Shown here in pieces: positions 43,292-52,603 of a stretch of 54,985 nucleotides of DNA. Position 1 is the first letter of the stretch. Every line of letters begins with the position of its first letter. The stretch is from Sphingobacteriales bacterium UTBCD1 (GTDB taxonomy: Bacteria; Bacteroidota; Bacteroidia; Chitinophagales; Chitinophagaceae): the NCBI GenBank assembly GCA_002066995.1, contig MWTC01000047.1:1-54985 (forward strand). The letters are read 5' to 3'. The position numbers and the translations under genes are program-made. Below the pieces are notes generated by a model. The model did not search any database. It worked only from the letters and a program-made list of their open reading frames with translations, and was not told where the DNA came from.

Positions 43292-43876
43292 CTATAACCT
43301 TTTTAAAGCCAGTTTGATGATGTCTTCAATTTTGTTTAGAGTAGGGTCAGATTTCATAGCGTTTGTTATGGCCTGATCAGCAGCTATTCGGCCGATGCCA
43401 AGCGCCAGTAATGCATTTAACGCATCTTGATGCAAAGTATTGTGTTTCAGAGGAGAAATATTTGTTTCAAAACTTTGTTTTCCAAGCTTATCCCGCAGTT
43501 CCACCACCAGCCTTTCCGCCGTTTTTTTGCCGATCCCTTTTATGCCTTCAAGAGTCTTCAGATCGGCCTGCACAATAGCCCGGATCAATTCATCGGGTTT
43601 CATAAAAGAAAGCATGGCCCTGGCAGTGGATGCCCCGATACCGGAAACGCTGATCAAATGCAGAAAAATTTCTTTTTCCGCCAGGTCAAAGAAACCATAG
43701 AGCGTATGTGCATCCTCACGAATCAGCAGGCAGGTATGCAGTATCCCGTTTTCAAGGTCCTGGATCTTTGAATAAGTATTCAGGCTGATCTGAACTTCAT
43801 AACCCACGCCATGCACATCCACATGGACAACTGCCGGGGATTTATAAACAAATCTTCCATTGAGATAAGCAATCAT
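43292..43876 (-). CDS. ruvA: Holliday junction branch migration protein RuvA
   Basis: RuvA binds Holliday junctions and positions the RuvB motor. The 194-residue protein shows the OB-fold start MIAYLNGRFVYKSP, the two helix-hairpin-helix motifs (LISVSGIGASTARAML and LEGIKGIGKKTAERLVVEL), and the C-terminal RuvB-contact domain (QDALNALLALGIGRIAADQAI). The length is normal. It is the first gene of ruvA-sprA. The promoter at 43882-43911 puts the transcription start next to the ATG. Confidence 0.96.
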   Translation of the reverse strand: MIAYLNGRFVYKSPAVVHVDVHGVGYEVQISLNTYSKIQDLENGILHTCLLIREDAHTLYGFFDLAEKEIFLHLISVSGIGASTARAMLSFMKPDELIRAIVQADLKTLEGIKGIGKKTAERLVVELRDKLGKQSFETNISPLKHNTLHQDALNALLALGIGRIAADQAITNAMKSDPTLNKIEDIIKLALKRL

Positions 43877-43881
43877 GATTG

Positions 43882-43911
43882 CGAAAATAGCTCTCTAATG
43901 GCAATTGACAA
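43882..43911 (-). promoter_or_regulatory. Promoter of ruvA-sprA
   Basis: On the minus strand TTG (43909-43911), 19 bases, then TATTTTCG (43882-43889), one mismatch from TAnnTTTG. The ATG at 43876 follows after 5 bases. Confidence 0.65.
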
Positions 43912-43956
43912 TCTGCGCTCTGCAAACAGGGCCAAAAAGCCCGTAAACGCAATCCG

Positions 43957-43986
43957 TTGTCAATTGTCCATTCTAATTTACCTTTG
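43957..43986 (+). promoter_or_regulatory. Promoter of fabH
   Basis: TTG (43957-43959), 19 bases, then TACCTTTG (43979-43986), an exact TAnnTTTG. The ATG at 44019 lies 32 bases on. Confidence 0.7.
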
Positions 43987-44018
43987 CCCGCATCTTTTTA
44001 TTTTTAATAGATCAACCA

Positions 44019-45011
44019 ATGAATAATAAGATTAAAGCCGCCATTACTTCAGTAGGAGGTTATGTGCCGCCAGATAAGCTGACTAATTTTGATCTGGAAA
44101 AAATGGTGGACACTAACGATGAATGGATCCGCACCAGGACCGGTATTGAAGAAAGGAGGATTTTGAAAGGTGAAGGGCTTGCTACTTCTGATATGGTAGT
44201 GCCTGCTGTTCTGGAGCTTTGCAGGAAAAGAGGCATTGATCCGTTGGAAATAGATTGTTTGATTGTTGGTACGGTAACACCGGATATGGTATTTCCGGCC
44301 ACGGCAAATATTGCTTGTGAAAAACTTGGTGCAAAAAATGCCTGGGGATTTGATGTATCTGCTGCCTGCTCCGGGTTTTTATATACACTAACATTGGGAG
44401 CTTCATTGATTGAATCGGGCCGTTATAAAAAAGTGGTGGTTTGCGGCGCTGATAAAATGAGCGCCATCGTTGATTACAGCGATCGCTCCACCTGCATCAT
44501 TTTCGGTGATGGCGCCGGAGCGGTTTTGCTGGAACCAGATACCGAAGGGTATGGTGTGCTGGACAGTATTTTAAAAAGTGACGGAAGCGGTTGTCAATTC
44601 CTCCACATGAAAGCGGGTGGATCAAAGAAGCCTGCAACGATTGAAACGGTAATGGCAAAAGAACATTACATATACCAGGAAGGACAGGCTGTTTTCAAAT
44701 TTGCTGTAAAAGGAATGGCAGATGTAAGCGCTGAACTTCTGGAAAGGAATAAATTAACCGGTGACGATATTGCATGGCTGGTTCCCCACCAGGCAAATAA
44801 ACGGATCATTGACGCCACTGCTCACCGCATGGGGCTTTCTCCCGAAAAAGTAATGCTCAACATTCAGCGCTACGGAAATACAACTGCCGGAACTATACCG
44901 CTTTGTCTTTGGGAATGGGAAAAACAATTGAAGAAAGGAGATAAAATTGTTCTTGCTGCTTTCGGCGGAGGATTTACATGGGGAGCCACGCTGGTAAAAT
45001 GGGCATATTAA
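44019..45011 (+). CDS. fabH: 3-oxoacyl-ACP synthase III
   Basis: FabH starts fatty acid synthesis by condensing an acyl-CoA with malonyl-ACP. The product has the catalytic Cys117 in [14 protein letters not shown], the His of [13 protein letters not shown] and the Asn of [12 protein letters not shown], plus [17 protein letters not shown] near the start. At 330 aa the length is typical. It is transcribed divergently from ruvA and stops 4 bases before the convergent dinB stop. No other fab gene is adjacent; fabD lies at 50935. Confidence 0.95.
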   Translation: MNNKIKAAITSVGGYVPPDKLTNFDLEKMVDTNDEWIRTRTGIEERRILKGEGLATSDMVVPAVLELCRKRGIDPLEIDCLIVGTVTPDMVFPATANIACEKLGAKNAWGFDVSAACSGFLYTLTLGASLIESGRYKKVVVCGADKMSAIVDYSDRSTCIIFGDGAGAVLLEPDTEGYGVLDSILKSDGSGCQFLHMKAGGSKKPATIETVMAKEHYIYQEGQAVFKFAVKGMADVSAELLERNKLTGDDIAWLVPHQANKRIIDATAHRMGLSPEKVMLNIQRYGNTTAGTIPLCLWEWEKQLKKGDKIVLAAFGGGFTWGATLVKWAY

Positions 45012-45015
45012 AAAT

Positions 45016-45510
45016 TTATCTTTTCAATCTTGACCAAACAATAAAATCCGTCTGTGGAATTTTTTCAACGCCCAGCTGACGGAGCATATTTACCAATTGC
45101 CCCCGGTGATAAGTACCATGATTGAATATATGTATCAACATCTGAAAAACCGGCTGTTTGAACAACTCTCTTTTGGTATTCCTGTATTCAAATACATGAT
45201 CCAGCACAGCATCAGGTGCAGTTTCTACCCATTCAGCCCATTGGCGGTTTTGCATCAGCAGTTCGCCTGCCAGTTCATGCATGGTGCCTTTAAAATTTTC
45301 TCCCGGCGGCAAAATCCGCTCCTGCAATTTCATACGTTGCCACCAGATGCTTTCAGCATTCCAGATATGTAAAACGGTTGCATATATACTTCTGAAACTG
45401 CTGGGCAATTCTGCTTTTTGTTTTTCTTCAGGAAAAACGAGTATTGTCTCAAGTAGTTTCTGGTTTGCCCAGAAATTATAAGTTGCTAATTGTTGCAGCA
45501 TTTCTTTCAT
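45016..45510 (-). CDS. DinB-family protein
   Basis: This four-helix-bundle protein (164 aa from the ATG at 45510) has MLQQLATYNFWANQKLLE at the start, VLHIWNAESIWWQRMK, and HIFNHGTYHRGQLVNMLRQLG. The last supplies the HxxxHRGQ metal ligands of the DinB/YfiT superfamily, with the first His in VLHIWNAE. DinB proteins bind a metal, and some act as thiol-dependent transferases; the role of this one is unknown. The frame continues upstream to 45600, but the first 30 residues are not family-like. Confidence 0.85.
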   Translation of the reverse strand: MKEMLQQLATYNFWANQKLLETILVFPEEKQKAELPSSFRSIYATVLHIWNAESIWWQRMKLQERILPPGENFKGTMHELAGELLMQNRQWAEWVETAPDAVLDHVFEYRNTKRELFKQPVFQMLIHIFNHGTYHRGQLVNMLRQLGVEKIPQTDFIVWSRLKR

Positions 45511-45630
45511 TGGTGAATACTCCGTTGAAAATTTTGTTTTATGGATGAACGTATTAAAACTTCTACTTTTGACCTTTGTTTGAGCTTTTAATGTAACCAT
45601 TCATCAAAATTTCAAAATTCAACAATCATT

Positions 45631-46905
45631 ATGGATAAAAGTTTTCCCCTTTCTGCAGATGCTCATGAGGATATCATCATTAACCATCCTGAGGACAGTG
45701 TTCTTTCAGGGTGGAGTTCGGTAGCCGTTCACAGTGGCCACAAGAAAGATCCTAACTATGCCCATCTTGTTCCCATATACGCCAGCAGCACCTTTGTGTA
45801 TGACGAAGCCGAACAGGGAATGAGAAGATTCAGCGGTAAAGAAGAAGGATATATCTATTCCCGGTGGGGTAATCCCACTTTTAGTGAAGCAGAAAATAAA
45901 ATTGCTGCCCTGGAGACATTCAGAGTTAAATACAACGGTTCACCGGTTCAGGCTAAAGGAATTCTCCACGCCTCAGGTATGGCTGCCATTACTACACTTA
46001 TGGTTGCAACCCTGAAACAAGGTGATAAGATACTTACTCATTTCTCCCTGTACGGAGGAACAGAAGAATTGATCACAAATATTTTACCTCCGTTGGGAAT
46101 TGGCCATACCATCACCGACCTGCGTGATTTAAATAAAGCAGAAGATCTTTTGAGAAAAGACAGATCCATCCGCCTGCTTTACATTGAAACGCCCGCTAAC
46201 CCAACAATTCAATGCGTGGATATAGAAGAACTGGCCAAACTGGCCAGCCAATACAATGTACTCGTTGCCTGCGACAACACTTTTGCCACTCCTTATCTTC
46301 AGCAACCATTTCGCTACGGTGTGGATTTCGTGATACATTCCACCACTAAATTTTTAAATGGCCACGGTACAGCTATCGGGGGAATCTTGCTGGCCCGTAA
46401 TACGGAACTCATGAAAACAAGACTTCGTGTTCTGGCTAAAACACTTGGCGGAAACGCCAATCCGTTTGATGCATTTATGTTGATCAACGGCATGAAGACA
46501 TTAGAGATCAGAATGGTACGTCATTGTCAGAATGCCCTGGAAGTAGCTCATTTCCTGGAGAATCATCCATCAGTATCGAAAGTGAATTATACAGGACTTG
46601 AATCTCACCCTGATCGTAATATTGCTTTGAAGCAAATGCGTCACCCGGGAGCTATGATGAGTTTCGAATTGAAAAAAGGATTACAGGGTGGTATTGATTT
46701 TATGAACAAACTTAAAATGTGTGTTCGCACCGTTTCATTGGGCACCTGCGACACACTTCTCTCCCACCCGGCATCTATGACTCACTACAGCGTACCAAAA
46801 GAAGAAAAAGAAAAATACGGCATCACCGACGGGTTAATCAGGATGAATGTCGGTATTGAAAATATCCAGGATATTCTCAACGATCTGAACCAGGCATTAA
46901 AATAA
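45631..46905 (+). CDS. Trans-sulfuration PLP enzyme (cystathionine gamma-synthase / methionine gamma-lyase type)
   Basis: The 424-residue protein is a Cys/Met-metabolism fold-type I PLP enzyme. It shows YSRWGNPTFSEAENKIAALE, SGMAAITTLMVATLKQGD, YIETPANPTIQCVDI, DNTFATPYLQQP with Asp215 for the pyridine nitrogen, and STTKFLNGHG with PLP-binding Lys240. The C-terminal SLGTCDTLLSHPASMTH segment holds the substrate-carboxylate Arg/Ser region. Sequence alone does not separate synthase from lyase activity. It leads a tightly spaced run of four plus-strand genes ending at 50930. A -7-like TACTTTTG is at 45564-45571, without a good -33 box. Confidence 0.9.
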   Translation: MDKSFPLSADAHEDIIINHPEDSVLSGWSSVAVHSGHKKDPNYAHLVPIYASSTFVYDEAEQGMRRFSGKEEGYIYSRWGNPTFSEAENKIAALETFRVKYNGSPVQAKGILHASGMAAITTLMVATLKQGDKILTHFSLYGGTEELITNILPPLGIGHTITDLRDLNKAEDLLRKDRSIRLLYIETPANPTIQCVDIEELAKLASQYNVLVACDNTFATPYLQQPFRYGVDFVIHSTTKFLNGHGTAIGGILLARNTELMKTRLRVLAKTLGGNANPFDAFMLINGMKTLEIRMVRHCQNALEVAHFLENHPSVSKVNYTGLESHPDRNIALKQMRHPGAMMSFELKKGLQGGIDFMNKLKMCVRTVSLGTCDTLLSHPASMTHYSVPKEEKEKYGITDGLIRMNVGIENIQDILNDLNQALK

Positions 46906-46930
46906 TTTTTTACCAACCAACTATAAACTA

Positions 46931-48754
46931 ATGAAAAAGCTATTGATCATTCTGATGTTTATACCTGCAGGTGTATTATTTGCCCAGAAAAAGAGACAAG
47001 TAAAAACCATGGATCCGTTCGCAGGATTAGATACCGCCTTTCAACGGGTACTGAAAGATCTGAAAGCTGTTGGCTTTGCAGTAGCTGTTGTAAATAAAGA
47101 CAAAGTCATTTATGCAAAAGGTTTCGGGTTACGTGATAAAGAAAAAAAATTACCGGTCACTCCCAATACCCTGTTTGCCATTGGCTCCTGCACCAAAGCT
47201 TTTACGGCTTCCCTGCTTGGCATGTTAAACAAAGACGGAAAAGTGGACTTTGATAAATCACCAATTAACTATTTACCTGAATTACGTTTTTACAATAAAG
47301 AAATGGATGGTGAGATCACTGTCCGGGATATGATGACGCATAGAACAGGATTGCCGCGCCACGATTATTCCTGGTATCTTTTCAGGTCATCGTCGAGAGA
47401 TAGTTTAATGAAGCGAATAAAATATATGGAGCCAACAGCAGCAGTAAGGCAGATTTTTCAATACAATAATTTCATGTTTCTGCTGCAGGGGATGATCACT
47501 GAAAAGCTTACCGGGAAAAGCTGGGAAGAAAATGTAAAAGAAAAAATTTTTACCCCACTGGGAATGAATACTTCGAATTTTTCTGTTCATACTTTAGAAA
47601 AAGTAAATGATGCTTCTCTCGGATATACAGTTATCAAAGACAGCATTATTAAAAAGCTGGACTATTACGATATTGATGCCATGGGTCCTGCAGGCAGTAT
47701 CAACAGCAGCGTAAATGACATGTCGAATTGGGTGATCACCTGGATCAACGGTGGGAAATTTAACGGTAAAGAAATATTACCCGCAGGCTATGTATCCCAG
47801 GCAATGAGCTCGCAAATGGTTGCTGCGTCCGGCTTTCCGGACAAAGAAATTCCTGATGCACAGTTCAGCAATTATGGCTTCGGCTGGTTTCTCACTTCTT
47901 ACCGCGGGCATTACAGGGTGGAACACGGCGGCAACATTGACGGATTTTCTGCCAGCACCAGTTTTTTCCCTACTGATAGCATTGGCATCATCGTATTAAC
48001 GAATCAAAACGCATCTGCCGTGCCGGGCATTGTCAGAAATATAATTGCAGACAGGGTACTTGACTTAAAGCCGATCGACTGGACTTCAAGAGCTGATAGC
48101 ACTCTGGAAAAAGCAAGAAAAGCTGCTAAAGAAGCAGAAAAGAGCAAGATCAGTAATAAAAAACCGGGGACTCATCTTTCACATGATCTGAAAGACTATA
48201 CCGGGTTATTTAACAATCCTGGTTATGGCACAATGGAAGCATATCTCAGAAATGATTCCTTGTTCATTCATATTCCTAACGGCGATATCTGGCTCAGGCA
48301 TTTTCACTATGATGTATTCGAACCTTTTGATGTAGATAAAGAAAAAGGGATTGACACAACAGATAAAAATGATCTGAAAATTCAATATCACATGAATCCT
48401 GCCGGTGATATAGACATGATCTCCATGCCGCTGCAACCAGGGATAAAAGATATTGAATTCAACAGGATTCCAAAACCTGAAGTAGTGACCAAAGAAGAAC
48501 TGAAAAGATATGAAGGCAGTTATGAATTTGCCCCCGGCATGGAAGCAAAATTCTATATAAAAGGAGAAAATACTTTGTATGCTTTTGTCGAAGGCCAGCC
48601 GGAATACGAGTTAGTGCCGGTAGGAAAAGATCAATTCGATTTTAAAGCATTAAAAGGATACAGCATCCGGTTTGAAGAAAACGGGAAAGGTGAAATCATT
48701 TCGGCAAGTTTTATCCAGCCTAATGGTACATTTAAAGCCACTAAAAAGAAATAG
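46931..48754 (+). CDS. Beta-lactamase-fold serine hydrolase with DUF3471 C-domain
   Basis: The 607-residue exported protein has a signal peptide (IILMFIPAGVLFAQ) and a class C beta-lactamase/DD-peptidase domain. That domain carries Ser86-x-x-Lys89 (IGSCTKAF), the YNN motif in FQYNNFMFLLQG, and HGGNIDGFSAS as the third motif. The C-terminal about 130 residues (ELKRYEGSYEFAPGMEAKFYI) resemble DUF3471, which accompanies many such hydrolases. Known relatives are D-aminopeptidases, esterases and PBP4*-like proteins, not necessarily antibiotic resistance enzymes. The next gene encodes an N-acyl-D-amino-acid deacylase-like protein 31 bases on, so a role in D-amino-acid peptides is plausible. Confidence 0.87.
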   Translation: MKKLLIILMFIPAGVLFAQKKRQVKTMDPFAGLDTAFQRVLKDLKAVGFAVAVVNKDKVIYAKGFGLRDKEKKLPVTPNTLFAIGSCTKAFTASLLGMLNKDGKVDFDKSPINYLPELRFYNKEMDGEITVRDMMTHRTGLPRHDYSWYLFRSSSRDSLMKRIKYMEPTAAVRQIFQYNNFMFLLQGMITEKLTGKSWEENVKEKIFTPLGMNTSNFSVHTLEKVNDASLGYTVIKDSIIKKLDYYDIDAMGPAGSINSSVNDMSNWVITWINGGKFNGKEILPAGYVSQAMSSQMVAASGFPDKEIPDAQFSNYGFGWFLTSYRGHYRVEHGGNIDGFSASTSFFPTDSIGIIVLTNQNASAVPGIVRNIIADRVLDLKPIDWTSRADSTLEKARKAAKEAEKSKISNKKPGTHLSHDLKDYTGLFNNPGYGTMEAYLRNDSLFIHIPNGDIWLRHFHYDVFEPFDVDKEKGIDTTDKNDLKIQYHMNPAGDIDMISMPLQPGIKDIEFNRIPKPEVVTKEELKRYEGSYEFAPGMEAKFYIKGENTLYAFVEGQPEYELVPVGKDQFDFKALKGYSIRFEENGKGEIISASFIQPNGTFKATKKK

Positions 48755-48785
48755 AGCCACTACAATTAAGATTAAAATAATTATT

Positions 48786-50474
48786 ATGAAAAAAGGATTT
48801 GTTTCATGGATCGTAATGATCTCTATTGTTTTTACATCCTGTAAGTTTTACCATGAAGAATATGATAAGATCATTCGCAATGGAATGATTTACGACGGTA
48901 ATGGTGGTACTCCGTACAAAGCAGATATAGGAATCCGGGGCGATACGATTGCTTTCATCGGAGATCTTTCCGGAGTGTCTGCCCAGATCAGTATTGACGC
49001 CAAAGGAATGGCAGTGGCTCCGGGTTTCATAAATATGCTCAGCTGGGCCAATGTATCACTGATCGAAGACGGCAGATCTCAAAGTGACCTGCGCCAGGGA
49101 GTGACCCTGGAAGTGATGGGCGAAGGAGGAAGCATGGGACCTTTGAACGCAAGAATGAAAGAGCAAATGCAGCAAGGGCAAACGGATATAAAATACAATG
49201 TTTCCTGGAATACATTAGGCGGATATCTGAATTTCCTGGAGAAAAAAGGGATCAGTTGTAATATAGCTTCATTTGTCGGTGCCACCACCATTCGTGAATA
49301 TGTGATCGGCGAAGATGATCGTGACCCGACAACTGCGGAACTGGACAGCATGAAAGCATTGGTTGATCAGGCAATGCAGGAAGGAGCTTTGGGTGTCGGC
49401 TCATCATTGATCTACCCGCCGGCATTTTTCGCCAAAACACCGGAACTGATCGCATTGAGCAAAGAAGCTTCAAAATACGGCGGAATGTATATCTCTCACA
49501 TAAGAAACGAAGGGAATAAATTATTCGAAGCAGTCAGGGAATTGATCACGATAGCAAAAGAAGCTAACTGCCCTGCCGAAATCTATCACTTCAAAGCAGC
49601 AGGAAGAAATAACTGGTGGAAACTTGACAGCCTGATCCACATTGTTGACTCGGCCCGAAAGGCAGGATTGCAGATCACGGCAGACATGTACACCTATCAT
49701 GCAAGCGCTACCGGACTTACTGCAGCCTTTCCGCCATCGTTACAGGATGGAGGATTCGATAAACTGTGGCAACGGCTTCATGATCCCGCCGTCCGTGAAA
49801 AAATGAAAAAAGAAATGGACAGCAATCCGGAAGATTGGGAGAATACTTATTATGGAGCAGGCGGAGCTGATGGTGTCTTATTACTGGACTTCCGGGTAGA
49901 TTCTTTAAGAAAATACATAGGTATGACCTTAGCGCAGGTTGCAAAGATCCGTGGTGTATCGCCGGAAGAAACGGCAATGAATCTGATCATTGAAGACAGC
50001 ACCCGTATCGGTGTTGCTTATTTCTCCATGGATTCCAATAATGTGAAAAGAGAAATTGCCATCCCCTGGATGAGTTTTTGCTCCGACGAAGGGTCATTCA
50101 CCAATGAAGGTATTTTTCTGAAAACAAGTTGCCATCCCCGTGCTTATGGAAGTTTCATCAGGGTGTTGGGTAAATTTTCAAGAGATGAAAAACAGATATC
50201 GTTGCAGGAAGCGGTCCGCAAGCTATCAAAACTACCTGCCACCAATCTGAAAATAAAAAAACGCGGTGAACTAAAAGTGGGCAACTATGCGGATATAGTG
50301 ATCTTTGATCCGGAAAAAGTGCAGGACCATGCCACTTTTGAAAAACCTCAACAATATGCAACCGGGGTAATTGACGTTTTTGTAAACGGAGTTCAGGTCA
50401 TAAAAGACGGAGAACATACCGGAAAGAAACCGGGAAGGTTTGTAAAAGGCCCGGGATCAACAGAAAATAAGTAA
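48786..50474 (+). CDS. N-acyl-D-amino-acid deacylase-like lipoprotein lacking the HxH motif
   Basis: The 562-residue protein starts with a lipoprotein signal (IVFTSC, Cys19). Residues 25-80 form the amidohydrolase beta-sandwich start (YDKIIRNGMIYDGNGGTPYKADIGI, GMAVAPGFIN). Where D-aminoacylases read GFIDTHTH, this one reads GFINMLSW, so Leu85 and Trp87 replace both histidines. The Cys of GNCG is replaced by Glu113 (GEGG). His238 (ISHIRNEG), His268 (IYHFKAAG) and Asp434 (CSDEGS) are kept. It therefore keeps one metal site at most. I use the ATG at 48786, since upstream frame residues overlap the serine hydrolase gene. GNAT follows 6 bases later. Confidence 0.83.
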   Translation: MKKGFVSWIVMISIVFTSCKFYHEEYDKIIRNGMIYDGNGGTPYKADIGIRGDTIAFIGDLSGVSAQISIDAKGMAVAPGFINMLSWANVSLIEDGRSQSDLRQGVTLEVMGEGGSMGPLNARMKEQMQQGQTDIKYNVSWNTLGGYLNFLEKKGISCNIASFVGATTIREYVIGEDDRDPTTAELDSMKALVDQAMQEGALGVGSSLIYPPAFFAKTPELIALSKEASKYGGMYISHIRNEGNKLFEAVRELITIAKEANCPAEIYHFKAAGRNNWWKLDSLIHIVDSARKAGLQITADMYTYHASATGLTAAFPPSLQDGGFDKLWQRLHDPAVREKMKKEMDSNPEDWENTYYGAGGADGVLLLDFRVDSLRKYIGMTLAQVAKIRGVSPEETAMNLIIEDSTRIGVAYFSMDSNNVKREIAIPWMSFCSDEGSFTNEGIFLKTSCHPRAYGSFIRVLGKFSRDEKQISLQEAVRKLSKLPATNLKIKKRGELKVGNYADIVIFDPEKVQDHATFEKPQQYATGVIDVFVNGVQVIKDGEHTGKKPGRFVKGPGSTENK

Positions 50475-50480
50475 TTCATA

Positions 50481-50930
50481 ATGAATATAAATATTCGACG
50501 AGCTGTTAAAGAAGATTGTCCAAGGCTATTGGAACTAGTAAACGAGTTAGCAGAATATGAAAATGCGCCACAGGAAGTGACAGTTACATTAGATCATTTT
50601 ATGGAAAGCGGGTTTGGAAAAGACCCCGTGTGGCGGTCATTTGTCGCAGAAACAGAATATAATATCGTTGGTTTTGCGCTCTATTACATCCGCTACTCCA
50701 CCTGGAAAGGCCAGGCTATTTACCTGGAAGATCTTTTGGTAACGCAAAACATGAGGGGCAAAGGGATCGGGAAGCTTTTATTTGACCGGCTGATCGAAGA
50801 AGCCAAAGAAAAAAAATTCAACCGTATCACCTGGCAGGTATTGGAATGGAATAAACCTGCCATTAATTTCTATAAAAAATACAATACAAAATTTGACAGT
50901 GAATGGGTAAACTGCGCTTTAGATATCTGA
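50481..50930 (+). CDS. GNAT acetyltransferase, SSAT/diamine-acetyltransferase-like
   Basis: The 149-residue product is a GNAT. It shows INIRRAVKEDCPRLLELVNELAEYE, YYIRYSTWKGQAIYLEDLLV, and NMRGKGIGKLLFDRLIEEA, the acetyl-CoA loop. The RYSTWKG..IYLEDL stretch is typical of the spermidine/spermine (SAT1-like) and thialysine acetyltransferase branch. The substrate is thus probably a primary amine, but that is inferred. It is the last gene of the run, 6 bases after the deacylase-like gene and 4 bases before the convergent fabD stop. Confidence 0.85.
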   Translation: MNINIRRAVKEDCPRLLELVNELAEYENAPQEVTVTLDHFMESGFGKDPVWRSFVAETEYNIVGFALYYIRYSTWKGQAIYLEDLLVTQNMRGKGIGKLLFDRLIEEAKEKKFNRITWQVLEWNKPAINFYKKYNTKFDSEWVNCALDI

Positions 50931-50934
50931 TCAT

Positions 50935-51825
50935 TCAATTCACTCCGTTTGCCTGAACAGATTTGTCAATTTTCCCTATCAGGCCCTGTAAAACTTTTCC
51001 CGGTCCCACTTCTGTAAATTGTGTAGCACCACCAGCAATCATTGCCTGTACACTTTGTGTCCAGCGTACCGCACCGGTGAGTTGGTTGATCAGGTTTTGT
51101 TTGATTTCATCTCTCTCCATCACTGCTTTTGCAACCACATTCTGATAAACAGCGCAGGCCGGTTCATGAAAACTTGTTAACTCAATAGCAGATCTCAATT
51201 CTGTTTTTGCAGGCTCCATCAGCGGGGAATGAAAAGCACCTCCTACCGGAAGTATCATTGCCCTTTTGGCGCCGGCTGCTTTCAATTTTTCACAGGCTAT
51301 CTCCACTCCTTTTACAGAACCGCTTATCACCAATTGGCCCGGGCAATTATAATTTGCTGGTACTACAATCTCGCCGGTTTCCTGCTGCACCTCATTGCAA
51401 ATCTGTTCCACTTTATCATCTGCCAATGCCAGCACAGCCGCCATGGTGGAAGCTTGAATTTCGCAGGCCTTTTGCATAGCTTGTGCCCGGATGGAAACTA
51501 ACTTCAAACCATCGTCAAAACTCAATGTTTCATTGACCACCAGCGCAGAAAATTCACCGAGAGAATGACCGGCCACCATATCCGGCCTGGCATTTTCAAT
51601 GCTGCGATAAGCGATGATTGAATGCAAAAAGACTGCTGGTTGCGTCACTTTTGTCTGTTTCAAATCTTCTTCTGTTCCATGAAACATAATATCTGAAATA
51701 CGAAAGCCAAGAATCTCATTGGCCTGCTCAAATAATTTTTTTGCAAACGCACTGTTCTCATAATGCTGTTTTCCCATACCCGGAAACTGGGAGCCCTGCC
51801 CGGGAAATACAAACGCATGCTTCAT
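50935..51825 (-). CDS. fabD: Malonyl-CoA:ACP transacylase
   Basis: FabD loads malonate onto acyl carrier protein. The 296-residue protein shows VFPGQGSQFPGMGKQ, GHSLGEFSAL with nucleophile Ser88, SIRAQAMQKACE with the substrate Arg, PVGGAFHSPLMEPA with the catalytic His, and FTEVGPGKVLQGL. Size and motifs are complete. It is transcribed after the folE terminator, so it is separate from the pterin operon. Confidence 0.95.
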   Translation of the reverse strand: MKHAFVFPGQGSQFPGMGKQHYENSAFAKKLFEQANEILGFRISDIMFHGTEEDLKQTKVTQPAVFLHSIIAYRSIENARPDMVAGHSLGEFSALVVNETLSFDDGLKLVSIRAQAMQKACEIQASTMAAVLALADDKVEQICNEVQQETGEIVVPANYNCPGQLVISGSVKGVEIACEKLKAAGAKRAMILPVGGAFHSPLMEPAKTELRSAIELTSFHEPACAVYQNVVAKAVMERDEIKQNLINQLTGAVRWTQSVQAMIAGGATQFTEVGPGKVLQGLIGKIDKSVQANGVN

Positions 51826-51842
51826 ATAAAGGAATTAATAAA

Positions 51843-51887
51843 AACAAAAATGCTACAAAGAGTTCAATTAGAAAAATCTTTGTAGCA
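51843..51887 (-). terminator. Rho-independent terminator after folE
   Basis: On the minus strand TGCTACAAAGA pairs perfectly with TCTTTGTAGCA (51877-51887 with 51851-51861) around a 15-base loop, followed by TTTTTGTTTTT. It closes the pterin operon. Confidence 0.85.
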
Positions 51888-51909
51888 CGCTGATAAAAGT
51901 CTTTTTGAA

Positions 51910-52506
51910 TCAGTTCAGCTTTGTTGAGATAAGTTTCAGGAACTCACTTCTTGTTGCATTTTTCATGAATTCACCGTCAAATGCAGATGTAGTGGTCACT
52001 GAATTTTGCTTTTGAACGCCCCGCATCATCATGCAGAGATGCTGCGCTTCAATAACCACTGCTACACCCAATGGATTCAACGTTTCTTTAATTGCATCTT
52101 TGATATCGATGGTCAGCCGTTCCTGTACCTGCAGCCTTCGGGCAAATACATCCACCACCCGTGCAATTTTACTAAGCCCGGTGATCCATCCGTTTGGAAT
52201 ATAAGCCACATGAGCTTTCCCGATAAAAGGAAGCATATGATGTTCGCACAAACTATATACTTCAATGTCTTTGACAAGGATCATCTGGTTTACTTCTTCA
52301 TGAAACATTGCCGAACTGATGATCGCTTTGGCATCCATATGATAACCCTGGGTCAGGTATTGCATCGCTTTGGCAAGGCGTTCCGGTGTTTTTTTCAATC
52401 CTTCCCGGTGTGTATCCTCACCTAACAAGCCGAGTATCTCCCTGTAATTTTCAATTAATCCTGAGGTAATCTTGTCTTCAAACTGTTCGATTTTTTTATA
52501 TCCCAT
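51910..52506 (-). CDS. folE: GTP cyclohydrolase I
   Basis: FolE makes 7,8-dihydroneopterin triphosphate from GTP, the entry to folate, queuosine and biopterin. The 198-residue product has the zinc motifs [18 protein letters not shown] and [14 protein letters not shown], plus [22 protein letters not shown]. The length is normal. It is the last of three genes with the two pterin synthases upstream (97 bases from queD1), followed by a strong terminator. Sharing an operon with its users suggests the product is channelled to them. Confidence 0.95.
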   Translation of the reverse strand: MGYKKIEQFEDKITSGLIENYREILGLLGEDTHREGLKKTPERLAKAMQYLTQGYHMDAKAIISSAMFHEEVNQMILVKDIEVYSLCEHHMLPFIGKAHVAYIPNGWITGLSKIARVVDVFARRLQVQERLTIDIKDAIKETLNPLGVAVVIEAQHLCMMMRGVQKQNSVTTTSAFDGEFMKNATRSEFLKLISTKLN

Positions 52507-52603
52507 AGTCTATATTTAAATTTCCATTTATAAATAAATTTTAAAAACCAGTTTTATATAACACTAATTCATGCAAACAATAGTTTTCAGAAATTTTAAA
52601 AAT

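Noticed and set aside
46931-48754. Antibiotic-resistance beta-lactamase.
   Set aside because: The S-x-x-K, Y-x-N and HxG motifs are shared by esterases and D-aminopeptidases. The DUF3471-like tail and neighbours favour those, so resistance is not supported.
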